Shown piece by piece: positions 44,714 to 57,759 of a stretch of DNA of 64,000 nt. How positions within the stretch are numbered: the stretch's first letter is position 1; every line of letters begins with the position of its first letter. The notes beneath the pieces are model-generated. The model saw only the letters and a list, made by a program, of their open reading frames with translations. It had not been told where the DNA came from and did not search any database. Origin of the DNA: Boesenbergia rotunda. Taxonomy: Eukaryota; Streptophyta; Magnoliopsida; Zingiberales; Zingiberaceae. Position numbers and translations under genes: made by a program. Location of the stretch: assembly GCA_024364735.1 (NCBI GenBank), contig JAGFNQ010007664.1:124001-188000 (forward strand), given 5' to 3'.

Positions 44714-44804
44714 CTATCATTTTTTATTTTTTATTTGTCTGATGATTTAATTATTCTTTTCATTTTTTGTTGCATCAAATTAATGTAAATGACTTCTAAT
44801 GGTA

Positions 44805-44925
44805 AAAGGCGAATCGCTCACCCCAGCGCCCCCGCCAACCTGTCCCAGGGCTAATCCGGAGGAGGTAAATCACGGAGGCTACTAGCCCGGATGCTGTGGC
44901 TAGCGCGTGAGGAGGGTAATGTAAA
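44805..44925. other. Short GC-rich island, unassigned
   Basis: CACCCCAGCGCCCCCGCCAA, ATCCGGAGGAGGTAAATCAC and ATGCTGTGGCTAGCGCGTGA stand out from the AT-rich surroundings. I see no reading frame, tRNA boxes or matching copy elsewhere in the window. Confidence 0.3.
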
Positions 44926-45957
44926 TGGCTTATGGAATTGATACATACAGGAGAGTTGTGGTTTATTATTTTGGTGGAAAGTGACTAAATAGTTGATATT
45001 TCAAATTTCTCTTGTTTATTTTGTTAGGGATTCCTGTAGTTTGTTATGACCCATGAAATTTAAAATGTTCTACGCACTTACCTTGACTTCATAAAGATAG
45101 TCAGTGATCGAAAACTCGGGCTAGGCGGGCGCCTAGGTGTCGCCTAGCCGCTCGACACCCATCGGCCACCGCGAACACTGTGTCTGCAGCCAGGCTAGTC
45201 AGAGGGGTCGCCTAGGCGGCGTGACGCGACGCAAGCGAAGCGTCGCGCGTTTTGCGGGATCGCGATTTGTTTCTTTTTTTTAAAAGCCCTAAACCTCCTG
45301 TCGTCGATTCATCTGCCACCTCCCAACACCTTCGTCGCCTCCTCCAGAATCGCTCGCTGCTGCCTCCTTCGGTATCGCTCGCCATTGCCTCCTCCGGTAT
45401 CGTGCGCAGTAGGTATGTGTTTACAGTTTAGATTTTTTTTTACGCTTCCGGTGACGTGGGACATTTTCGGTGACGCCAGAAGCGTCGTAGGAGTCTTCCG
45501 GCGGTGTCGGATGGCTCCGGCGACGGGTCCGACGCCACCCGAAGCATCCCGCAACGCTTTTGGTGGGGCTTGACGTGTCACAGGACATTTCCGACGCCGT
45601 TGGAAGTCTCCAGCGATGTTGTCAACACCGTCGGATGCTCCCCGTGGCGCGTCTGGCAGCACCAACAGCGCCTGTGCCAACGCTGTTTTTTTTTAATTTT
45701 TTTTAAATTTTATTTAAAATTTTAAACATTTCCTTAAATAAATAGAAACTTTAAATTATAAATCATATTTATTAATTATAAATCATATTCTTATTCAAAA
45801 ATTTATATTTAAAATCTAAAAAAAATATATTTATATATAATTTATATTTAAAATTTATATTTTATATATATATTTTTTAATTTTTTATAATTTATTAATG
45901 ATTCTAAAGTTCTTAAATTTATTTTTAAATTATTTTTTAGATTATTTCTGCTCTACA

Positions 45958-47071
45958 ATGGCAAGTAATCCATCTTCGACGGCATCAATTACTCAACCTG
46001 AATCCGGGATTCTTAGAAGAAAGTCAAATGACATTGGATGGGAGTTTGAGATGTTGATTGATCCTAAGAACCATGATAAAATTAAATGCAAGTTGTGTGG
46101 AAAAATAATGTCGGGAGGAGTATATAGGATTAAGGAGCACATTGGAAATATACATGGAAATGTATCTGGTTATCGAAAAGCATCTCAAGAAGATAAAAGC
46201 AAGTGCAAACAGACTATTTTAGAAGGGAGGAACAGAAAGAAGAATACAATAATGGAAGAACAAAGTTGTAGAGTAGAGATGACTATTTATCCTGATGAAG
46301 AAGAAAGGTTCTGAAATTGAAGGGATAGATCCATCTAAAAAACCTCTTCCTCTTGGCCCCATAGATAGATTTGCATCAGTAATTGCTCCAGAAAATGTAA
46401 GTTCAAGTGGGAGTAAAGTGTTTCGCCAAAAAAATATAAATGAGGCTCTTTTCAAGGAGAGAACTCAACAAGTTCAACAATATGTTAGGAGATGAGTTTA
46501 TGAAAATGAAATCCCATTCAATGTCGTTGATAATGATAGCTTCAAGTAACTAATGGAAGCAGTGGGTCAATTTAGACCAGGATTCAAGCCTCCAACTCAA
46601 TATCAACTAAGGGAACCACTGTTAAAAGTCGAAGTTGAAAGAACAAAACAACTGTTGAAGAAACATGAAGAAGAATGGGAAAAGAATGGATGCTCGATCA
46701 TGACAGATGCATGAAGTGATAGAAAAAGAAGAAGTATCTTAAATTAAGTGTTAATTGCAAGGAAGGTACTATATTTTTAGAGTCCAAGGAGTCTTCAGAT
46801 GAGGCACATACAGCTGAATTTATTTTTGAGTATGTTGACAAGTATGTTGAACAAGTAGGAGCCAGAATATTGTTCAGGTTGTAACAGACAATGTCACTAA
46901 CAATATGACTGCAGCTAAATTGATGAAAGAAAAGTGACCTGGTATCTTTTGGAGTTCATGTGCAACTCACACTGTTAATCTCATGCTTGAAAGTATTGGC
47001 AAACTTCTACGATATAAAAAGATTATTGACCAATCCAAATCTTTTACTATTTTCATTTATGCTCACCATAA
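45958..47071 (+). pseudogene. hAT transposase pseudogene, BED finger and DUF659 (first part)
   Basis: From ATG 45958 the BED finger reads CKLCGKIMSGGVYRIKEHIGNIHG (two Cys, two His). A frameshift near 46300 is followed by SEIEGIDPSKKPLPLGPIDRF. The DUF659 domain begins about 46555: FRPGFKPPTQYQLREPLL, EEEWEKNGCSIMTDA, then TGA where tryptophan is usual (46712-46714), VVTDNVTNNM, SSCATHTVNLMLESIGK. Several stops and shifts make it inactive. The frame is cut at HH by the LTR at 47072. Confidence 0.88.
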
Positions 47072-47214
47072 TGTTGGTGCAATCTTGGTTAGGTCAGGGT
47101 TGACCTAGGTTGACTAGGCTCGGGTGAGCCGATGTCTGGTAAGCTTGGTGAGCTTATGTTTGGATATTTCGATGTTTGATAATTATGTTTGAATGTCGTA
47201 TGGTGTCAAGTGGG

Positions 47215-47515
47215 TCAAGGTTGACTAGAGACTTGACTAGGTGAAGTCCAGGTGGATCGGGGAGATCGCACGCTGGCATGGGAAAAGACCTAGTGGGACT
47301 AGGCACACCTAGTGGGACTAGGTGAAGTCCAGGTGGAATGGGGAGATCGCACGCTGTCATGGGAAAAGACCTAGTGGGACTAGGCACACCTAGTAGGACT
47401 AGGTGAAGTCCAGGTGGATCGGGGAGTTCGCACGCTGGCATGGGAGAAGACCTAGTGGGACTAGGTGAAGTCCAGATGGATCGGGGAGATCGCATGCTGG
47501 CAAGGTGGAAGTCAA
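47215..47515 (+). repeat. Tandem repeat of about 60-110 bp in the SIRE-type solo LTR
   Basis: Four imperfect units carry GAAGTCCAGGTGGATCGGGG, ATCGCACGCTGGCATGGG and ACCTAGTGGGACTAGG. The unit boundaries vary because the last word is itself repeated. Confidence 0.85.
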
Positions 47516-47586
47516 CCGAGAGACTAGACCTAACTTGAGTGTTAGGCAAACCTAGTGGGGAATCAGGTTAAGTCCTAGTTGGTAAC

Positions 47587-49832
47587 TGTTGGGACCGGGT
47601 GCATGTTGACAATGATACGTGTTTGTAAAATTTTAAATTTTTACGTGCAGCGGAAGAATTAGCATAAAATAATTTCTCAAATTATTCTAACCACGTATCT
47701 AGCATGCAACCTTATGGTGTGTGGACATGATCATAAAATAAAACTTTGCGGAAAAGTAAACTAATTTACTTTGTACCTCGCGTAACTCGAAGAAAAGGGA
47801 CGAGATCCAACCGTAGCGTCCCTTGGAAGCTTCGCCTCTATTCGCGTCCACGCCGAGTTCTCTTCGGGATGACTTCGCAAAGCCACGAGTTTTGTGCCGA
47901 CGAGAACTACTAGATTCTCTAAAGGCACAACTAGAAGATCAAGAGAGAAGAAAGGAAACTAACCACCAAGAGACGGAATCTAAATTCCGAGAAGGAAGGA
48001 GATGTGATCCGCTTCTTCTTCTCCGAGGTCGTCTTGGTGGATGAAGCTCACGCCCACCTTGGGAGTTGCGCCGGCCCTAGGGGAGGAGAGAGAGCCGGCC
48101 CTAGAGAGAGAGGGGCACCGGCCCTAGAGAGAGAGAGAGAGAAACTAATCTCTTGATTAATTGATTAGGAATTCAAGGCTTGCCTTTGGTTCCTTATATA
48201 GTTGATTCTCCCTTGCCAAGTCTCCCTCTTAACGGAATTAATGGAATTAATTTTCATAAGAAATTTATCTTATAATCTTTCTTATGAATAATTTCGTTAT
48301 GCCTAGTTTTATTATAACTAACTTTATAATAAAACAAATACTTCTCTCCTTTAATTATGGAATAAATTTTATAAGAAATTTATAAACTTTCTTATTATGA
48401 AAAAATCAATTCATAATTGATTTTATAAAATTAAAATAAACCATTCCATGGATCATTTTAATTTCCATAAAAAGAATAAATTTCTATAAATTTATTTATA
48501 TAAATTTCTTTATACAAATTTATTTATCCATAATTTATAAAACAAATCGCGCTAGATTTATTTTATTAATTAAACCAAATAAATTGGTTTCTTCCCCTTG
48601 TTGTGGCCGGCCAAACCAAAGGGGGTTAACACCCTCTTTGGCCGGCCAAACCGAGCCGAACCAATCGCGAATTAAACTCATTTAATTCGCCCAATAAGCC
48701 TTCAAAAGACTTAGCCATTTTAAGTTTCCGTTGCGCCTCTGATTAACTCAGATTCGACTTATTTCTCTTGATTGGAAAATCTAATTTTCAACTCGTTTTA
48801 AATCTCTCGGATTACTCGTAGTGCGTGTGACTAAATAGGCTTTTGATTTATGTTGGCCGTCTATAATTAACCAATTATAGAACGGTCATGAGTGGCACCT
48901 AGTAGTACATCATGACCCCCAATTAATCGAAAGATCAACGGTTTGACCTCAGAAGTAATTCCGAAACCCTTCAGCAGCTCTAATGAATCGTGCTCCATTC
49001 CCTTCACCATCTTATACCCACTTGGTTCAGGACACGGTCTATTTGTGTCAGTCCCCACTAGACTGACTACGTCACACCTAGCCCAAGTAATGTCTTTCTC
49101 GTCCTTTGGATTTCTAATTACTCTCATGTATTTAAGAGACTCGCACTCTAAACATGATATGCTCTGGCCAGAGGCTTTGAGTAACAATCCGACGATAGGC
49201 CTGGGTATACATCTCCTCACAAGGAGTGGTGAATCCTTTGTAGGCTGTTCAAACATCTTCGGGCACTTCGGCTTATACCCAATCATCCTGGGTCCACACC
49301 TCCTTGGAGATGCTTGCTTAAGATGTTAAAGTATAAGTCTCCATGACCAAGATGACTTGAACACCGCAAGTCAAAGGAACATCGCACTTAAGCAGCAGTA
49401 ATAACTTCAGTGACATATCTTTATAGATTACCATATGAAGTTTTACAGCTAGTCACTCCAATGAACTAGTTCCCTTAACTAGCATCCATGTTTATCTCCG
49501 GACATCCCAATGTCACCAGCCAGTGAGAATCAGCTGATTAGAGAATAACCCATGCTAGTCTCAACAGAATTGATAGTGTCCGTATTTATCAATTCATCGA
49601 CTAGGGATATTTTCAATACTTCACAATTGCACATTTAGAGATAATCACTAGTTGTGATCCCATCACAAATTCTCTTATGCTGTGAATTGTATTACGGACA
49701 TTCAGTAGATGAGTTTAAGATCCCAATCAAATACACAAACATGTATACTCAAATAGTGAATTATCATTTATTAAAATAAATGTTTACAATCATAAGGCGA
49801 TGCCTTAGGACACTTCTCTCATATCACTAACA
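47587..49832 (-). mobile_element. 3' LTR of the complete family Z element
   Basis: Sense direction TGTTAGTGATATGAG to CCGGTCCCAACA. TATA box CTATATAAGG at 48192-48201 (minus). The GGCCGGCC hairpin spans 48605-48652. Open frames on both strands in the U3 (139 and 128 codons) are not kept in other family members. Confidence 0.95.
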
Positions 49833-49846
49833 AACTCCCACTTGGC
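49833..49846 (-). promoter_or_regulatory. Polypurine tract of the family Z element
   Basis: On the minus strand CAAGTGGGAGTT lies directly before the 3' LTR. It is the expected plus-strand primer and overlaps the end of the pol region. Confidence 0.75.
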
Positions 49847-52800
49847 CTAATGCCAATCGCTACGGTATCCAATACCACAGGCTCTAACATGACCCTCAAA
49901 CTTGCTCTGAGGCAAGGCCTTAGTTAAATGATCCGCTAAATTCCTTTCAGTGGGAATTTTCTCAATTTGTATATCATTTCTACTTATAATCTCTCTGATC
50001 GGGTGATAGCGGCGAAGCACGTGTTTGGATTGCTGATGAGACCTTGGTTCCTTTGCTTGTGCAATAGCTCCATTGTTGTCGCAATAAACCGGTATTGCTT
50101 CATCAATGGTTGGAACCTCACCAAGTTTTGAGATAAACTTCTTGATCCAAACTGCTTCCGTGGTATAATCCGCTATGGTGTCTTGTTTGGAACTTTTCCA
50201 ACTTATTGCGCCTCCATTCAAAGTAAATACGTATCCAGACTGAGATTTGGAGTCATCCTTATCTGTCTGGAAACTGGCATCTGTATACCCACGTATTACC
50301 ATATCTCCTTCTCCATATATTAGGAACACATCCTTAGTTCTTCTTAAGTACTTAAGGATTGTCTTGACAGCCGCCCAATGATCCATTCCTAGATCCGACT
50401 GGTATCTGCTTGTGACGCTCAGAGCATACGATACATCGGGCCTAGTACACAACATAGCATACATGATAGATCCTATCGCGGATGCATAAGGAATCTTATT
50501 CATGCAAATCCTCTCGTCTTCTGTGCGCGGACACATAGACTTTGAAAGGTTGATCCCATGCTTGATGGGAAGGTAACCTTTCTTGGATTCCGACATGCTA
50601 AACCTTTTTAGCACTCGGTCTATATATGTAGACTGCGAAACACCAAGCAACCGTTTTGATCTATCTCTATAGATTCTAATCCCAAGGATATAGGTTGCTT
50701 CTCCCAGGTCTTTCATGGAGAAAGTTTTGGACAACCAAATTTTAACTGTCTGTAAGACTGATATATCGTTTCCTATAAGCAATATGTCATCGACATATAA
50801 TACTAGGAATACGACTGCACTCCCACTAACCTTCTTGTACACCCAAGGTTCGTCAGGATTTTGTGAGAAATCAAACTCTTTGATTATCTCATCAAAACGG
50901 ATGTTCCAGCTCCTGGATGCTTGCTTGAGTCCATATATGGATCGTCGAAGCTTGCATACTTTGGTTTTATCAATCGATGTGAAACCTTCAGGTTGTATCA
51001 TATATACATCCTCAAGCAAGTTTCCATTAAGGAAAGCTGTTTTCACATCCATTTGCCATATCTCATAATCATAATGAGCTGCTATGGCTAGGAGCATCCG
51101 AATGGATTTAAGCATAGCTACTGGCGAATAGGTTTCGTCATAATCAATTCCTTGTTTCTGACGATGTCCTTTTGCCACTAATCTAGCCTTAAAGGTAACA
51201 ACATTACCTTCCATGTCGGTTTTCTTCTTGAAAACCCACTTGCACCCTATGGGTTTAATCCCTTCAGGTGGGTTAACCAAGTCCCATACTTGATTTTCGT
51301 ATATGGAATCCATTTCCGACTTCATGGCTTCAAGCCATTTGTCCCTTTCTGAACATTTCAGAACATCTTCATAACTGATAGGTTCGTCATCGCTTATGAG
51401 TAACACGTCATTCGATTCGCTTATGAGAAATCCGTATCTCTCTGGAATATTGCGTGTCCTATCAGATCTACGAAGAGGTGGTGTTGTTTTAGGTTCAACT
51501 GATAGCTCATCATTATGAGTTATTGGTTGTGGGTCTAGACTAGGTGTCTCTGTAATGTCTATTGGAGTTTCTTGAACTTCATCAAGTTCAATGCCACTCC
51601 CACTGTTTTCTTGTAAAAGAAATTCTTTTTCCGGAAATACAGCATGCCTTGAAACAAACACCTTTTGTTCCAAGGGATGATAGAATTGGTAACCCATCGT
51701 TTCCTTAGGGTATCCAATAAATAGACATTTATCAGACTTAGCATCCAATTTGTCTGATACAGTCCGCTTCACATAAGCAGGACAACCCCATATCTTAAGG
51801 TGAGTTAAGTGAGGTTTCTTACTATTCCATGTCTCATATGGAGTAGTAGAGACTACCTTGGTCGGGACTCTGTTTAGCAAGTAAACAGCTGTCTTAAGTA
51901 CATAGCCCCAAAAGGATTTTGGAAGAGTTGCATGATTCATCATCGACCTAACCATGTCCATTAATGTTCGGTTGCGCCTCTCAGATACACCATTATGCTG
52001 TGGTGTATATGGCGGAGTCCATTGGGACAATATCCTATTGTCCCTAAGATAATCTTGAAACTCTTGACTTAAGTATTCACCACCCCGATCGGATCGGAGT
52101 ATCTTAATATTTTTGCCAAGCTGTTTCTCTACTTCATTTCTGAACTCTTTGAATTTCTCAAACGCTTCAGATTTGTGTTTCATCAAGAACACATACCCGA
52201 ATCGTGAGTGATCATCGATAAAGGTGATGAAGTAGCTATAGCCTCCTTGTGCAAGAGTTGACATTGGTCCACATACATCAGTATGTATAAGACCAAGCAA
52301 TTCTCCCACTGGATTACCTTTTCCGGAAAAGGGTAATTTGGTCATCTTGCCTTTTAAGCATGATTCGCATGTATCAAATGAACCGGGTTTAAATGATTCC
52401 AGAATTCCACATCGGTGTAATTCGGTCATGCGTTTCTTACTTACATGGCCAAGACGGCAATGCCAAGTGTAGGAGTTTATTCGATTATCTATTCGAGCAC
52501 GTTTGTTACTAACTTCGATATTGAAAACGTCACTGGATAAATCTAACGTGTAGATGTCATTGTACAAAGTTTCATTCCCATAAAGAACGTCATTTAAAGT
52601 TATGTAACAACAATTGTTACTAAAAGTTAAATGATAACCTTTTTCATTCAAACATGAAATAGATACAATGTTCTTTATTAATGAAGGAACAAAATAACAA
52701 TTATCCAATTCTAAGACACGTCCAGTGGGGAGCTTTAGCAAATATGTTCCGATGGCAACAGCAGCAATCTTTGCTCCATTTTCAACTCGCAAATTCGCTT

Positions 52801-53734
52801 CTCCTTTGACGAGTCTTCTTCTATTCCTTAGCCCCTGTATGTCATTACATATATGTGAGCTACACCCAGTATCAAGTACCCAGGTATTTGAGGAAATAGA
52901 GTGACATTCAATAATGAAGATACCTGAAGAGGATGGGGCATCGGATGCCTTATTCTTCAAGGACTCAAGATAAACCTTGCAGTTTCTTCGCTAGTGACCC
53001 TCCTTGCCACAATGATGGCAAGTTCCTTTTGGTTTCTTTTCAGTCTTTTTGGCCTTTTTCTTCTTCCCTTTATTCTGTTCTTTGGCCTTCCTCTTAGAAC
53101 CTTTCTTTGAGGAACCAACTAACAGTACCGCCTTTTGATCCGGCTTTACAGAAGGCTCTACAGTCTTCAGCAGGTTGAGCAACTCAGGAATGGTGGTCTC
53201 TAGTTTGTTCATCCGATAGTTCATCACAAATTGTGAATAACTTTTGGGCAAACAATTCAGAATTAAGTCAATACATAGTTCATGATCCATTGCAAATCCG
53301 ATTGTGCTCAGTCGCTCAATCTACCCCAACATCTTTAACACAAACTGCGAGGCAGAAGTGTCTTCCTGCATCTTAGTGGTGAAGAGGAGTCTGGAGACTT
53401 CGAACCTTTCGGATCTCGCCTGCTCTTCAAACAACTCATGAAGATGGAAGATGATGGTATAAGCATCCATATGCTCATGCTGCTTTTGCAGCTCAGGTAC
53501 CATAGAGGCTAGCATGATGCAACTCGCAAGTTCAGAATCGGTCACATGTTTCTGATAGGCCACTAGCTGGTCTGGAGTTGCACCTTCTGGAGGATGGTTG
53601 GGAAGTTGATCTTCAAGGACATAGGCAAGCTTCTCTGCCTTGAGGACTATCCTCAGGTTTCGAAGCCAGTCCATGAAGTTTGGCCCAGTTAGTTTATTGG
53701 TGTCCAAAATGGAACGCAAGTTTAGAGAAGACAT
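49847..53734 (-). pseudogene. Family Z gag-pol, one frame of 1295 codons with two stops and an RNase H deletion
   Basis: Gag starts at ATG 53734 (MSSLNLRSILDTNKLTGPNF). TAG at 53321-53323 replaces a codon in LKMLG*IERL. Knuckle residues CHHCGKEGH are followed by TAG at 52991-52993, where relatives have W (GHWRKNC). From 52960 the frame is open for 1037 codons: protease DTGC (residue 30), WHCRLGH and CESC zinc residues, integrase (HTDVCGP, RSDRGGEY, SERRNR), RT with YVDDI (about residue 721), RNase H with YTDASF and DNNGAIA. ADYTTEAVWIKKF lacks about 12 residues (usual TTEAEY...EAVW), taking the probable catalytic Glu. All three parts are in one frame, so only two point changes interrupt it. 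Confidence 0.93.
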
Positions 53735-55444
53735 GATCGAGTGATTAACCTAGAAATACAAATTGAGTTTATGTGAGAAGAATGATTAAAGAATGTATCA
53801 ATATACATTAATTAAAAAATCCTATTTATTTTTCAAATTGAATAACCCTTTTATCAATTCGGGAGATCGTAGGAACATCTCCAAATAGGTTGATATCCAA
53901 CCATAGATAAGAACCACCATGGCTGTGGCCATCAAGTTATTCTTAGCTATGAATGTAGGTAATTATACCGATTACATATCACATATATGCAACTATCACT
54001 TTATGCTATCAACTAATTGAATATTTGCATAAATCATTGGGTTGTTAACTCATTAACAAGTATGCAACATTATACATAGCACTCAACTGCACCTCTCTTT
54101 ACATCGACCTTGGCTGTGGCACAACAAATCGATGCTCCAAGCTTAAGGTTGACCCATTAATCAAGAAATAGTTTTAATATGGTTGGAGCTCATTCAACCG
54201 TTTAGTCAGGCTTGGATGTGTCCAACAACCAAAACTAAGGATTGACCTCTGACTCCAACTATATTATTCATAAACTAATTCCATGGTTTGAACATGTTGA
54301 GGTTCAAGCCGGGCATGGATGTGTCCATCAACCCAAACGAGAAACAAAACTCTGATTCTAACCATATTAATGGAAGGTGTTGGCCTTAATATTTTGTAAG
54401 GGGTTTTGGGTCTCATCCTTTCTTTTCTAAGCACATTCATGACATATAATTATGTCATGACTAACGATTTCCTTAATAAAGTATGTATGTGACTTAATTT
54501 ATCAAGTCCCATAATTTGAATTAGGAACCGGATTTCCTAATTCTAATTTCATACTTTATTAAAGGAATTGTTTTGGGAAACAATTTCCTAAATTGTCATA
54601 ATCAATTTCGGAAATAATATGTTTAATTAAGACTTTGATTTCTCTAAATCAAATCTTATTAAATTAAGAGACAATTCCCTTAATTCAACGACATATTATT
54701 TTCATGAAAATCTCTTTTAAGAAAACTCTATAGGAAACTATTTCCTAATTAATTTTGGAGACAACAATATGTAAGAGCATCACCTCTTAAATCATATTTT
54801 ATTCATGGATTTAATTAATTACAACAAATCGTTTTCTAAGGGTGGCTCCCCGAGGCTCAGATACCCAAAGAAAAGTAATTTGTCGTAAATCCAATTTGGT
54901 CCGCTTCGGAAGCGCAACCAAATTAAACATGACAATTTCATTTAAAATTGGGAAATTAAATTACAACAACTAACTTTAAATTGGACGGCTCCCCGAGGCT
55001 TAATCCAAAATAAAGAATTTTGTTGTCAATTTAAAAACCAATTCAAATTTAATTGTCAATTAATTGTTCATAAATTTGTCTAGACTTTCTTAAAAGAAAG
55101 TGTCCAAAATTGTGAGATTTCATAATAGGTTTTCAGAATAATTGTAAGTTTCTGGTACAAAGAAAACTTACATATTTCCAAAGTTGGAAAATTTCTAAAA
55201 TAGAAAATTTCCAAAATTGGAAAGTTTCCAAAGATGGGAAGTTTTCACAATTATTATAAAATTTTTAGAAACTAGGATATTTCAAAAGTTTGCGAAATTT
55301 CATGAGGATTTCCAAACTTAGAAATTCCTAAATCTAAAATTTATTATAATTGGAAAGTTTCCATAATTGAATTTTTTTTCCAAAATTGAGATTATTACAA
55401 AGTTTTCCGCAAAACAATTATATGATTATGTTGAACACTAACCG
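53735..55444 (-). other. Untranslated leader of the family Z element
   Basis: 1.7 kb between primer site and gag, without an ORF. At 55150-55400 a short unit (GGAAAGTTTCC or GAAAATTTCC, itself palindromic) recurs about eight times. A packaging signal would be expected in this region, but none can be identified by reading. Confidence 0.7.
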
Positions 55445-55456
55445 GCTCTGATACCA
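55445..55456 (-). promoter_or_regulatory. Primer-binding site (initiator tRNA-Met) of the family Z element
   Basis: TGGTATCAGAGC on the minus strand, one base after the 5' LTR end at 55458, followed by CGG. It is the complement of the initiator tRNA-Met 3' end. Confidence 0.95.
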
Positions 55457-55457
55457 C

Positions 55458-57703
55458 TGTTGGGACCGGGTGCATGTTGACAATGATACGTGTTTGTAAA
55501 ATTTTAAATTTTTACGTGCAGCGGAAGAATTAGCATAAAATAATTTCTCAAGTTATTCTAACCACGTATCTAGCATGCAACCTTATGGTGTGTGGACATG
55601 ATCATAAAATAAAACTTTGCGGAAAAGTAAACTAATTTACTTTGTACCTCGCGTAACTCGAAGAAAAGGGACGAGATCCAACCGTAGCGTCCCTTGGAAG
55701 CTTCGCCTCTATTCGCGTCCACGCCGAGTTCTCTTCGGGATGACTTCGCAAAGCCACGAGTTTTGTGCCGACGAGAACTACTAGATTCTCTAAAGGCACA
55801 ACTAGAAGATCAAGAGAGAAGAAAGGAAACTAACCACCAAGAGACGGAATCTAAATTCCGAGAAGGAAGGAGATGTGATCCGCTTCTTCTTCTCCGAGGT
55901 CGTCTTGGTGGATGAAGCTCACGCCCACCTTGGGAGTTGCGCCGGCCCTAGGGGAGGAGAGAGAGCCGGCCCTAGAGAGAGAGGGGCACCGGCCCTAGAG
56001 AGAGAGAGAGAGAAACTAATCTCTTGATTAATTGATTAGGAATTCAAGGCTTGCCTTTGGTTCCTTATATAGTTGATTCTCCCTTGCCAAGTCTCTCTCT
56101 TAACGGAATTAATGGAATTAATTTTCATAAGAAATTTATCTTATAATCTTTCTTATGAATAATTCCGTTATGCCTAGTTTTATATAACTAACTTTATAAT
56201 AAAACAAATACTTCTCTCCTTTAATTATGGAATAAATTTTATAAGAAATTTATAAACTTTCTTATTATGAAAAAATCAATTCATAATTGATTTTATAAAA
56301 TTAAAATAAACCATTCCATGGATCATTTTAATTTCCATAAAAAGAATAAATTTCTATAAATTTATTTATATAAATTTCTTTATACAAATTTATTTATCCA
56401 TAATTTATAAAACAAATCGCGCTAGATTTATTTTATTAATTAAACCAAATAAATTGGTTTCTTCCCCTTGTTGTGGCCGGCCAAACCAAAGGGGGTTAAC
56501 ACCCTCTTTGGCCGGCCAAACCGAGCCGAACCAATCGCGAATTAAACTCATTTAATTCGCCCAATAAGCCTTCAAAAGACTTAGCCATTTTAAGTTTCCG
56601 TTGCGCCTCTGATTAACTCAGATTCGACTTATTTCTCTTGATTGGAAAATCCAATTTTCAACTCGTTTTAAATCCCTCGGATTACTCGTAGTGCGTGTGA
56701 CTAAATAGGCTTTCGATTTATGTTGGCCGTCTATAATTAACCAATTATAGAACGGTCATGAGTGGCACCTAGTAGTACATCATGACCCCCAATTAATCGA
56801 AAGATCAACGGTTTGACCTCAGAAGTAATTCTGAAACCCTTCAGCAGCTCTAATGAATCGTCCTCCATTCCCTTCACCATCTTATACCCACTTGGTTCAG
56901 GACACGGTCTATTTGTGTCAGTCCCCACTAGGCTGACTACGTCACACCTAGCCCAAGTAATGTCTTTCTCGTCCTTTGGATTTCTAATTACTCTCATGTA
57001 TTTAAGAGACTCGCACTCTAAACATGATATGCTCTGGCCAGAGGCTTTGAGTAACAATCCGACGATAGGCCTGGGTATACATCTCCTCACAAGGAGTGGT
57101 GAATCCTTTGTAGGCTGTTCAAACATCTTCGGGCACTTCGGCTTATACCCAATCATCCTGGGTCCACACCTCCTTGGAGATGCTTGCTTAAGATGTTAAA
57201 GTATAAGTCTCCATGACCAAGATGACTTGAACACCGCAAGTAAAAGGAACATCGCACTTAAGCTGCAGTAATAACTTCAGTGACATATCTTTATAGATTA
57301 CCATATGAAGTTTTACAGCTAGTCACTCCAATGAACTAGTTCCCTTAACTAGCATCCATGTTTATCTCCGGACATCCCAATGTCACCAGCCAGTGAGAAT
57401 CAGCTGATTAGAGAATAACCCATGCTAGTCTCAACAGAATTGATAGTATCCGTATTTATCAATTCATCGACTAGGGATATTTTCAATACTTCACAATTGC
57501 ACATTTAGAGATAATCACTAGTTGTGATCCCATCACAAATTCTCTTATGCTGTGAATTGTATTGCGGACATTCAGTAGATGAGTTTAAGATCCCAATCAA
57601 ATACACAAACATGTATACTCAAATAGTGAATTATCATTTATTAAAATAAATGTTTACAATCATAAGGCGATTGCCTTAGGACACTTCTCTCATATCACTA
57701 ACA
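55458..57703 (-). mobile_element. 5' LTR of the complete family Z element
   Basis: 2246 bp, same length as the 3' LTR. TATA box at 56063-56072 on the minus strand, so U3 is about 1.63 kb and R plus U5 about 0.58 kb. The GGCCGGCC hairpin lies in U3 at 56475-56522. Confidence 0.95.
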
Positions 57704-57759
57704 GTAACTAGGCAAAAGAAATCGAGGTTGGTCAAAGGGGTTGACCGTGAACACAAGTT

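Larger units (their letters stand above)
47587..57703 (-). mobile_element. Complete family Z Ty1-copia retrotransposon, 10.1 kb
   Basis: 10117 bp with exact GTAAC duplications at 47582-47586 and 57704-57708. On the minus strand: 5' LTR (57703-55458), primer site, 1.7-kb leader, gag-pol in one frame (53734-49847), polypurine tract and 3' LTR (49832-47587). Both LTRs are 2246 bp; I count 13 substitutions and 2 single-base indels between them. Using the commonly assumed 1.3e-8 substitutions per site per year gives about 0.2 million years. Two stops and an RNase H deletion mean it cannot move by itself. Confidence 0.96.

Noticed and set aside
47823..48044. 73-codon antisense frame in family Z LTRs (also 55694-55915, related at 13727)
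   Set aside because: It is antisense to the LTR and loses its frame and length in the 13503 copy; it recurs because the LTR recurs.
56737..57156. 139-codon open frame in the family Z U3, present in both LTRs (also 48867-49286)
   Set aside because: It is in the sense direction but upstream of the TATA box, and the frame is broken in the family Z LTRs at 13503 and 17330. Its presence in both LTRs only reflects their recent identity.
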